A DNA stretch of 8,123 nt from Prevotella sp. (GTDB lineage Bacteria; Bacteroidota; Bacteroidia; Bacteroidales; Bacteroidaceae). Shown here piece by piece: positions 1 through 6,016 of the stretch. Each line of letters begins with the position of its first letter. Position 1 is the stretch's first letter. The notes beneath the pieces are model-generated. The model searched no databases. It saw only the letters and a program-made list of their open reading frames with translations, and had not been told where the DNA came from. Both the position numbers and the translations under genes were made by a program. The stretch lies in the NCBI GenBank assembly GCA_021204735.1, contig JAJPYV010000067.1, forward strand, positions 1 to 8,123, in the 5' to 3' direction.

Positions 1-26
1 TGTGCAACTTTTCCATTTATAAATGT

Positions 27-311
27 TTAAAAATTTAATTCAACCAACGAGTTAATAATTTGTTTTTTGTAGTATTCAATTATTACGTTCACTCTATAGA
101 TACCCTTTGAGCCAACTTCCCTATAAGAATGATGGGTAAAACGGGTTGATCATTAATTGATGTTGGCTTGTATCCTTGTTGTAAATTGTAGATAGTTATC
201 TTTATTACTTTCTGCTACAAACAAGGCTTTATTAGCACCCTCTGCCGCGAGTGTCCAACCTTGTAACTGATGAACAGCTAAACTATATGTTTGATGGTCT
301 ATTATTCCAAT
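27..311 (-). other. Possible decayed reading frame in the gene-poor left flank
   Basis: One minus-strand frame, starting inside the 3' end of the acetyltransferase gene, runs for 52 codons without a stop (including HQLQGWTLAAEGANKALF), meets TAA and TGA side by side at 150-155, then stays open for 40 more codons (including HHSYREVGSKGIYRVN) to a TAA at 27-29. No ATG, GTG or TTG opens the first part at a sensible place. Residue composition looks protein-like, and stops are fewer than expected for AT-rich DNA. I do not recognise a family. It may be a remnant of a disrupted gene at the operon end, or chance. Otherwise positions 1-282 hold no gene I can support. Confidence 0.25.
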
Positions 312-870
312 TTAGTCTACCGTTATTGCTGATTATTTTGGCTGGCACACCAGCAACAGCCACATTGGTTTCAAGAATGTCTCTTGTTACAACTGCGTTA
401 GCTCCGATAGCAACATTATCGGCAATTGTTACACCGCCAAGAACTACGGCACCGAATCCTACGACTACGCCATCACCTAATGTAGGAGCTTCTGAATTAA
501 GCCCATTAGCTACTAGACCTGTATTGATGTGAATTGAACAATTTTTGCCAACACGACCATTCCCATTCATAAGTATTGGACCAACATGCATTATCTTTAA
601 TCCCTCATCACAACAGTTTAAAGGAATCCTGAGACAATATTTGTTTTGTAAACGAGCCAATCCGAACCTATATAAAACATACCTTATTTTGTTCCCGACA
701 TTCTTATGGTATTCAGCTTTTCGTAATAAATAGTTGTGCATAGCCAAAATATCCCTTTCCCTTGTAAGGAGAATTCCCCCCCCCCATGGATTTCCGTACT
801 TCGCCCTTTCTGTTTTAATAAACCTCTTTAGGTCTTCTCTCGTTTTTATCCTTTTTTCTATTGGAAGCAT
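283..870 (-). CDS. Serine-acetyltransferase-like left-handed beta-helix acetyltransferase
   Basis: 195-residue acyl-CoA-dependent acetyltransferase of the hexapeptide-repeat superfamily, resembling serine O-acetyltransferases found in Bacteroidales capsule loci, where the acceptor is more likely a sugar than serine. An N-terminal helical region (1-80) precedes the left-handed beta-helix: IMHVGPILMNGNG (93-105), VGKNCSIHINTGLV (107-120), APTLGDGVVVGFGAVVLGGVTIADNV in part (128-153), and AIGANAVVTRDI (154-165), closed by AGVPAKIIS (173-181). His95 and His114 are candidate catalytic residues. I start at the ATG at 870; an in-frame TTG at 894 would add eight residues (leading into KYN), and neither has a Shine-Dalgarno sequence. 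Codons 29-32 (Trp-Gly-Gly-Gly) contain a G10 run that is in frame here. It is the last intact gene of the operon in this window. Confidence 0.87.
   Translation of the reverse strand: MLPIEKRIKTREDLKRFIKTERAKYGNPWGGGILLTRERDILAMHNYLLRKAEYHKNVGNKIRYVLYRFGLARLQNKYCLRIPLNCCDEGLKIMHVGPILMNGNGRVGKNCSIHINTGLVANGLNSEAPTLGDGVVVGFGAVVLGGVTIADNVAIGANAVVTRDILETNVAVAGVPAKIISNNGRLNWNNRPSNI
776..785 (-). repeat. G10 homopolymer inside the acetyltransferase gene
   Basis: Ten consecutive C on the plus strand, equal to ten G in the coding strand, within the codons for Trp29-Gly30-Gly31-Gly32. Gain of one base leads to a TGA after about 22 further codons, before the catalytic beta-helix. A run of this length in an AT-rich coding region is a typical substrate for slipped-strand mispairing. 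Confidence 0.95.
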
Positions 871-926
871 ATTATATTTTATTATGGTAATCAATGCAAC
901 AGTTTTCTACTCTTCTAACAATTCTA

Positions 927-1964
927 TTAACCTATTAGATATCTGCCAAACTTCGTCTTCAATGTAAAATGACATAGCAACAAGGATAAGAATAGAGTAA
1001 TAACCAATCCTATCCATGGTAAAGCTACAGCTGAAACTTTAAAAGGAAGCTGGGTATTATAATAAAGGTATTTCAATATGAACTGTTGATAAATATATAC
1101 GCCATAACAATACCCACTCAACGTTATCAAGGGAGCATATTTCTTTAGTTTCGTTTTCAAAGATTCGAAATTGGCTATAGAATAAAGAGCAATTACCATG
1201 CTTAATGCACCAAATAAATGTAATAAGCGGGTGGATAAGGATATCGCTATCTTTTGCCAAAGGTCATCGTGAGGAATATATTTTATATAATTACAGATAA
1301 TGGTGAAAGCAATATAAAGAGTTATCATGCCAATGACAGTAGACGTTTTCTTAATCCTGATATTCAAGCCTCCACGTTTTACGGCATAACCCAAATAGAA
1401 ATACACGAAATATATCATCATACTGCCAACCCTGAAAGGAATGTGGTTGACAGCTATTAGATTCAAAACTACAGTTAGCATTAATAACTTCTTTAAATCC
1501 CAATGGGGGGGGGTAATTTTAACAATTAAATAACAGCAAATGAAGCACCAGAATATCATCGGCAAGAACCAGAGGTGTCCACAACCATTCAAAATCTTAT
1601 ATGCAATTACATACCATGGCGCTTTCATATCATAAAACATCAGGTAATAAAGTATTGAGAAGAATATACTGGGCAGGAGTATGCGTTTGGCTTTCTTTAT
1701 TACACAACCATTAAATGACAAACGCTCCGGATATTTTGTTATGACATATCCAAACAAAATCCCTGATATGAAGACCATAGTTTCAAGACGGAATCCGTGT
1801 GATAAGTATCCCATCCAGTAGTACAGTGGGATATTATTAGGGAATCCTTCAAAAGGTAGTTCCCATCCTCCTGTATATATGACGAAGGAATGATAAAAAA
1901 TCAAGAAGAAGATAAGTAATAAGCGTAATGCTACTATATCGATAAGGAACTCTTCGCGTCTCAT
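927..1964 (-). CDS. Acyltransferase-3 family membrane O-acyltransferase
   Basis: 345-residue integral-membrane acyltransferase (Acyl_transf_3, the OafA/NodX type) that would place an acetyl or other short acyl group on a sugar hydroxyl, drawing on cytoplasmic acyl-CoA. Family landmarks are visible: an N-terminal segment with the essential His in LIFYHSF (His25), ETMVFISGILFGY (61-73), KKAKRILLPS (90-99) after the second to third membrane segments, GHLWFLP (129-135), and a later YFVYFYLGYAVKRG (185-198). About ten hydrophobic segments fit the usual topology. The ATG at 1964 is fixed by an in-frame TAG directly before it. A run of nine C on the coding strand crosses codons 151-154 (Thr-Pro-Pro-His). 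It is in frame here, so the gene reads as intact, but it is a plausible slippage site. The soluble acetyltransferase gene follows after 56 nt. The acyl group and target are unknown. Confidence 0.92.
   Translation of the reverse strand: MRREEFLIDIVALRLLLIFFLIFYHSFVIYTGGWELPFEGFPNNIPLYYWMGYLSHGFRLETMVFISGILFGYVITKYPERLSFNGCVIKKAKRILLPSIFFSILYYLMFYDMKAPWYVIAYKILNGCGHLWFLPMIFWCFICCYLIVKITPPHWDLKKLLMLTVVLNLIAVNHIPFRVGSMMIYFVYFYLGYAVKRGGLNIRIKKTSTVIGMITLYIAFTIICNYIKYIPHDDLWQKIAISLSTRLLHLFGALSMVIALYSIANFESLKTKLKKYAPLITLSGYCYGVYIYQQFILKYLYYNTQLPFKVSAVALPWIGLVITLFLSLLLCHFTLKTKFGRYLIG
1505..1513 (-). repeat. C9 homopolymer inside the acyltransferase-3 gene
   Basis: Nine consecutive G on the plus strand, equal to nine C in the coding strand, spanning the codons for Thr151, Pro152, Pro153 and His154. 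Loss of one base would read Pro-Ile-Gly-Ile and then TAA, removing more than half of the protein. The surrounding gene is AT-rich, so such a run is unlikely by composition alone. Confidence 0.95.
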
Positions 1965-2005
1965 CTATGTCCATTTTGATGTTTTACAAAGGGAGCCATT
2001 ATTAG

Positions 2006-3490
2006 TTATTGTGCTTGCCTTTTTCTCCTAATAGATGATTTAGCCTTCAAAAGTAACTTCTGCCCATAATTAAGACATATCTTACGTTCAGCCGGGAATA
2101 TCAACAAAAATGCAAAATAAAATGCGGCACATATCACTATTGAAGTGAATCTCCAAAGAATATTAGTTGAAATCATTTGCAAGAAATAGGCCACGACTGC
2201 CATTGCGATGGCACAGAGCAGCGAGGGAGCGATGGTAAACACCATTTTCATCGGTGACATCTTGACCAAGAAATACATGATTCCGAAGTTAAAAAAAACC
2301 CCAAAAAACCGTACAACGACTTTCGACAAGTATAATGAACGGAAATCATACTTCACAGCCACCCAAACGGTGGGAATCATCACAAGCATGTATAGCACTT
2401 GCGACAAGACTGAATAAATAGGCTTTCCCAAAGAACGGTAGACTTCACTGCAATAATGACAAAGCATAATCACAACTACATTGGATAAAGCCCACAGCCC
2501 GAACAGTTCAATTGCATCACCCCATTGGTCTCCCAATAATATATCTACAGCTAGTTGCCGGTAGCTGAACAACCCTATCCCAAAAGGAATAACTACAATG
2601 CCGACAACTTTCATGAAACGGTAAAATATATTCTCAAACTCTTTGCGGTCGTTCTGTACCCTCGAAAGTGCGGCAAAGAGAACCGGAGTGGTGGATGCCG
2701 TTACAAGGTTCATGATTTGTCCCACCGTTCCCATAGCCGTCTTATATATACCCACATAGTACATACTAAGATATATCCCAACAATGAATATGTCCACATA
2801 ACCCGTCATCCAGATTGTAATGGCTTCCACCATCGACCAGATGCTGAATGAGAACATTTCATGCAACTTCTTCCATGAATAGAAGAGGCGCGGTTTCCAT
2901 CGGCTCAAAGCTGTAAGCAAAACGGCATTAAGGGTGTCACGTACAATGGTGCCTATGACCAATGCCCAGAAACTGCGCAACCAAATGGCTAACGGTATTG
3001 TCACGAGCAAGGGAACGGCGACACTCACCATCCTAACCTTGAACAGGGTTTTAAAGTCAAAATCCCTTTTATAAAGGGCCATCTGTATGCTTGAAAACGC
3101 AGCCAACGGTATTGAGACGCAAGCGATGGTTATGACCTCACCGAATCCCGGATTACCGACAAGGATTGCCAGCCTATCACTAAAGATTGCAATAATGGCC
3201 CAGATAAACAAAGACATGAACAGGTTACTCCAAAAAGCAACTGTGGTGCTTTGTTCCCTATCCTCATCATCTATGAACTCATGCTGTATAAGGTATTTCT
3301 GGAAACCGGCGTCCGTGAAAATCTCGGAAAAGAGAATAATCATCGTAATAGTGGCGACTATACCGAATGCTTCCGGAGTGAGGAGCCTTGCCAAAACCAT
3401 ATTGGTAAATGGCAATACGAGTCTAACCGCAATTTCGGTTAGCCCCGACCATTTCGTGGCATTTACTATTTTGGCATTCAGGCTTGGCAT
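2006..3490 (-). CDS. wzx: Wzx-type oligosaccharide flippase (MOP/polysaccharide transporter family)
   Basis: Integral inner-membrane protein of 494 residues, normal for the WzxC-like branch of the polysaccharide export families in the MOP superfamily. It would move the undecaprenyl-linked repeat unit from the cytoplasmic to the periplasmic face. The N terminus has the characteristic amphipathic start (NAKIVNATKWSGL) followed by LARLLTPEAFGIVA (33-46) and FTDAGFQKYLIQ (58-69), then ALYKRDFDFKTLF (138-150). About 12-14 hydrophobic segments cover the remainder, and it ends in a basic cytoplasmic tail (RRKRQ). It lies 45 nt after the capA-like stop and 41 nt before the acyltransferase start. Its G+C is higher than that of neighbours (hand-counted 60-base lines at 40-58% against about 30-37% in the polymerase, glycosyltransferase and acyltransferase genes), pointing to a separate origin. 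Family assignment is firm; the transported glycan is unknown. Confidence 0.93.
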   Translation of the reverse strand: MPSLNAKIVNATKWSGLTEIAVRLVLPFTNMVLARLLTPEAFGIVATITMIILFSEIFTDAGFQKYLIQHEFIDDEDREQSTTVAFWSNLFMSLFIWAIIAIFSDRLAILVGNPGFGEVITIACVSIPLAAFSSIQMALYKRDFDFKTLFKVRMVSVAVPLLVTIPLAIWLRSFWALVIGTIVRDTLNAVLLTALSRWKPRLFYSWKKLHEMFSFSIWSMVEAITIWMTGYVDIFIVGIYLSMYYVGIYKTAMGTVGQIMNLVTASTTPVLFAALSRVQNDRKEFENIFYRFMKVVGIVVIPFGIGLFSYRQLAVDILLGDQWGDAIELFGLWALSNVVVIMLCHYCSEVYRSLGKPIYSVLSQVLYMLVMIPTVWVAVKYDFRSLYLSKVVVRFFGVFFNFGIMYFLVKMSPMKMVFTIAPSLLCAIAMAVVAYFLQMISTNILWRFTSIVICAAFYFAFLLIFPAERKICLNYGQKLLLKAKSSIRRKRQAQ

Positions 3491-3535
3491 CTTATGTTCA
3501 AACTAATGGCATGTATATATTTAAAAGCGATGTAC

Positions 3536-4678
3536 TTAGTCATTAAATATCCTTTCTCGAAGCCCTTTTATTATCAGTTCTCTATGGGCTTCACACTCGT
3601 ATCTATTAAGCATTCGCACCCCATGGCACTTAATCTTTCTATTGGTTATCCATGTCCTTAAATGATTTCCACTTGCCTTATTAATAGCTTTGAATAAGAA
3701 AGGACTATAAACACCATTAGATACGATATAATTAGCGACCATACATTTTGCATATTTCGCATACTCTGTTTCAATCTTGCCTTCAGTAATGATTTCTTGA
3801 GAGCGTTGCCGGAAAGCTGATAGAATTTCTACAACATCTGCTCCTACAGCAAGTTTTACACCATTCTTGGCTTTCTGTAAGGGAATATATGTTATCTTTT
3901 CATTATCGCAATCCAAATCTATGGAAATTAACAGGGATGTTTGCCAGAACTCATTATCATGGCTGGCAAACAAGAAATTACCCTGCCCGTAAATGATGGT
4001 GCCGCTCATATAATCCTCTTTACAACCTATGCAGTGGGAGTGTTGGCAGACAACTATATTTGCGTCCTTCTCCACAATCTTTCGGCAAGTTTTTTGCAAA
4101 TTGGGCGATGGGTAACGATAATGTTCTTTCCCTCCATGGTAAAGACAAATAACGTAATCACTATTCTCTTTCAGTGCCGCTATATGGTCAAGGCTGTCGA
4201 AGGGGTCAAATGGGTTGGCTCCGGCTTTATCATTCGTTGCAATGGAAAATTCATGTTCAGCACAACAATAAATGCCGATATTCTTTTCTCCTAATTTGAT
4301 GGCTTTCCCTTTAGATGCTTCTGATATATTCTTTCCTACTCCTGAATAATCAATACCAGTGTCCTGTAGCACTTTAATCGTAGAAAAAAGTCCTTGCTCG
4401 CCCTGGTCTAAAATGTGGTTGTTTGCAAGGGTGAAGAAATCAACTCCAAGCTGCTTCAATCCGTTGATTGAGGCAGTAGATGCAATGAGATTAGGGCCGC
4501 ATTTCTGTATGGGTTCTTCCTTGTCAGTAAGTGGCACCTCAAGATTGAATATGCGGTAATCTGCATTAGCAAGTATTTTAAGTAGATTGGCATCCACAAT
4601 CTTCTCCATGCAGGCACTTTCAAATATGGCCAGATTGGATTTGGTCGGTACAATGTCTGCGCCAATTAGTATCTTCAT
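3536..4678 (-). CDS. CapA-family protein (poly-gamma-glutamate capsule type, metallophosphatase fold)
   Basis: 380 residues of the CapA/PGA_cap family, which shares the calcineurin-like metallophosphatase fold and takes its name from the Bacillus poly-gamma-glutamate capsule system. Its biochemical role in polysaccharide loci is unproven. Metal-site motifs appear in order: IGAD (5-8), FNLEVPLT (44-51), ANNHILDQG (85-93), YHGGKE (180-185), CQHSHCIG (211-218) and YGQGNFLF (230-237). The fold ends near residue 275 and is followed by a roughly 100-residue basic tail of unassigned function. There is no signal peptide or membrane anchor: the N terminus is MKILIGADIVP, directly the first strand. This differs from membrane-anchored Bacillus CapA and suggests a cytoplasmic protein. 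The ATG lies 3 nt after the stop of the ATP-grasp gene, so the two are probably co-translated. The flippase gene follows after 45 nt. Confidence 0.92.
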   Translation of the reverse strand: MKILIGADIVPTKSNLAIFESACMEKIVDANLLKILANADYRIFNLEVPLTDKEEPIQKCGPNLIASTASINGLKQLGVDFFTLANNHILDQGEQGLFSTIKVLQDTGIDYSGVGKNISEASKGKAIKLGEKNIGIYCCAEHEFSIATNDKAGANPFDPFDSLDHIAALKENSDYVICLYHGGKEHYRYPSPNLQKTCRKIVEKDANIVVCQHSHCIGCKEDYMSGTIIYGQGNFLFASHDNEFWQTSLLISIDLDCDNEKITYIPLQKAKNGVKLAVGADVVEILSAFRQRSQEIITEGKIETEYAKYAKCMVANYIVSNGVYSPFLFKAINKASGNHLRTWITNRKIKCHGVRMLNRYECEAHRELIIKGLRERIFND

Positions 4679-4681
4679 TAT

Positions 4682-6016
4682 CTACACACATATTATGGGT
4701 AACTTCAACAAATTGCCTAATTCCCTGTCGCATTTATTCGGGATAAATCTTTTTAATCCAGATGCGGGGAAGAAAGTCATTTCACCAAAATACACTTTAC
4801 CGTGAATCTCATAAAAATCAACTCTCAAAAAAGGTATATCTTTCGATAGACGCGAAGCTAATGTTTTCATTAGTTCAAAGTTGTGAGGACATCCTATCTT
4901 ATAGTTTGAGCTAATGTTTTTAGGTCTTTGAATATTAAGATGTTGCCAGTCGTTATCAAAAAAATCCTCGCGCAAACCTTTGTCAGTGAATCTACCTGTA
5001 CACACAAGAGTTATTTTTGGTTGACCATTAAAGCAATGTAGTTTATAATCTTTAAGTGCTGCATCTATTACTTTGTGCAACCATAAAATGAATCCATCAT
5101 GCTTTATTAAAATCCCTCCCCCCTTGGGTATTTGGATATAGCTTCCCATAGTCAACCCGAATTCTTCAGGAATAAACTTCTCGAATCCTGAACCATGATA
5201 GAATGTCAACTCACCGAAATACAACTTATCTTCAATGGAATAGAAATCGGTGCGAAGGTGCGGTATACCCTTCGACAATTTTTCTGCCAATTCAATCATC
5301 TCATTCAATTTCTCAGGTCTGAGTATACGGCGTTCGGAATTGGCAGGGTATTGTATGGCAGCTTCGATATATTCCCATTCAGTAGTATAAAGGTTTCTCA
5401 TGTGGTTGCTGAATCTTTCATAATCGACTTGTATGACCTTTGCTTTGCCATCAAAATTGAATACTTTATAGTCTTTCAACTCGTATCCAGATTCATCTAC
5501 CATATATTTCTCTGCTATAATCCTGGGCTTGACATCCTTGTACGGCCATTCCCTACTAATTAAGAAATAATTCATGTTTAGAGACTTATTCAATTTCTCC
5601 CTGCAAGCTTTTATGTCTAGTTTGCTCTTATCCCTGCAAATAATGAGCCCCCCGCTGTCATGAGTACATTTTAGAACAAATTGGTTGGGCAAAGTATCGA
5701 AATCAATATCATCGAACCTATCCCATACACCAAGTGTTGGAATTATAAATTCATCACCTATAATACTTGCTACATACTTTTTAGCCTCGTATTTGTCAAC
5801 CATTTGTGTATATTCCGGCCTTCTATTATATAGTTTTAACCACTGTAGCTTTTCATTGAAGGTTTTTGGATTATTTAAATCCAGTTTATACCCCATTCTT
5901 TGTTCAAATGCAATCTCAATGTATTTTTTGTCAGATAAAAAGGGTAATAATCCATGTGCAGAAAGAGCTAATATCCCCTGCTTTGGATGAACAATATAGT
6001 TTAAATACTTATTCAT
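4682..6016 (-). CDS. TupA-like ATP-grasp protein with a duplicated C-terminal subdomain
   Basis: Member of the TupA-like ATP-grasp family, named after a protein of teichuronopeptide synthesis. These enzymes occur in polysaccharide loci and are thought to form amide or peptide-type bonds with ATP; many are annotated simply as glycosyltransferases. Visible motifs are NPKTFNEKLQWLKLY (residues 49-63), VDKYEAKKYV (73-82), the nucleotide loop FVLKCTHDSGG (113-123), IIAEKYM (166-172), LKDYKVFNFDG (180-190), and the carboxylate-rich DFY (257-259) followed by YFGELTF (266-272). A normal family protein would end near residue 297. This one continues to 444 with a second LKDYK (321-325), RVDFY (398-402), YFGEMTFFPASG (409-420) and LLKLP end, so the catalytic C-terminal half is present twice. 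The N-terminal ATP-binding half is present once. The start overlaps the wzy stop, and the capA-like gene begins 3 nt after its stop. The substrate is unknown. Confidence 0.88.
   Translation of the reverse strand: MNKYLNYIVHPKQGILALSAHGLLPFLSDKKYIEIAFEQRMGYKLDLNNPKTFNEKLQWLKLYNRRPEYTQMVDKYEAKKYVASIIGDEFIIPTLGVWDRFDDIDFDTLPNQFVLKCTHDSGGLIICRDKSKLDIKACREKLNKSLNMNYFLISREWPYKDVKPRIIAEKYMVDESGYELKDYKVFNFDGKAKVIQVDYERFSNHMRNLYTTEWEYIEAAIQYPANSERRILRPEKLNEMIELAEKLSKGIPHLRTDFYSIEDKLYFGELTFYHGSGFEKFIPEEFGLTMGSYIQIPKGGGILIKHDGFILWLHKVIDAALKDYKLHCFNGQPKITLVCTGRFTDKGLREDFFDNDWQHLNIQRPKNISSNYKIGCPHNFELMKTLASRLSKDIPFLRVDFYEIHGKVYFGEMTFFPASGLKRFIPNKCDRELGNLLKLPIICV
4697..5056 (-). repeat. Protein-level repeat copy B of the ATP-grasp C-terminal subdomain
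   Basis: Codons 321-440, the second copy, from LKDYKLHCFNG to LLKLP. It keeps the carboxylates Asp400 and Glu412 equivalent to Asp257 and Glu269 of copy A. Its tail (FPASG then a LLKLP-like end) looks more like an ordinary TupA-family C terminus, as I remember that family, than copy A does. No second nucleotide loop of the THDSGG type precedes it; only about 23 residues separate it from copy A. Confidence 0.85.
5126..5479 (-). repeat. Protein-level repeat copy A of the ATP-grasp C-terminal subdomain
   Basis: Codons 180-297 of the TupA-like protein, from LKDYKVFNFDG to GSYIQIP. This is the C-terminal half expected in the family, with Asp257 and Glu269 in the usual metal/ATP-binding positions. 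It matches codons 321-440 over about 118 residues. In the best-conserved stretch (251-297 against 394-440) I count 22 identities in 47 gap-free positions by eye. The DNA differs (for example ttg aaa gac against ctt aaa gat), so this is not a recent nucleotide duplication. Confidence 0.85.

Noticed and set aside
14..25. Perfect 12-base palindrome CATTTATAAATG just after the left-flank frame, considered as a terminator
   Set aside because: It is entirely A/T apart from its end pair, has no loop and no strong stem, and is too weak for an intrinsic terminator.
1..282. Invertible promoter, tRNA, attachment site or CRISPR unit in the flank beyond the last gene
   Set aside because: I found no matching inverted repeats flanking a promoter-like segment, no cloverleaf and no regularly spaced repeats. 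A capsule-type invertible promoter would be expected upstream of the operon, beyond the right edge.
251..532. Plus-strand open frame of 93 codons
   Set aside because: It is antisense to the acetyltransferase beta-helix; the repetitive hexapeptide coding sequence read backwards gives Thr/Pro/Ala-rich low-complexity sequence with no recognisable domain.
3087..3506. Plus-strand open frame of 139 codons
   Set aside because: It lies entirely antisense to the N-terminal part of the well-supported flippase gene and shows no domain or sensible start context; the higher G+C of that gene lengthens its shadow frames.
3941..4294. Plus-strand open frame of 117 codons
   Set aside because: It is antisense to the CapA-family gene, whose metal-site motifs are clear in the minus-strand frame.
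5195..5563. Plus-strand open frame of 122 codons
   Set aside because: It is antisense to the ATP-grasp gene, with no motif of its own.
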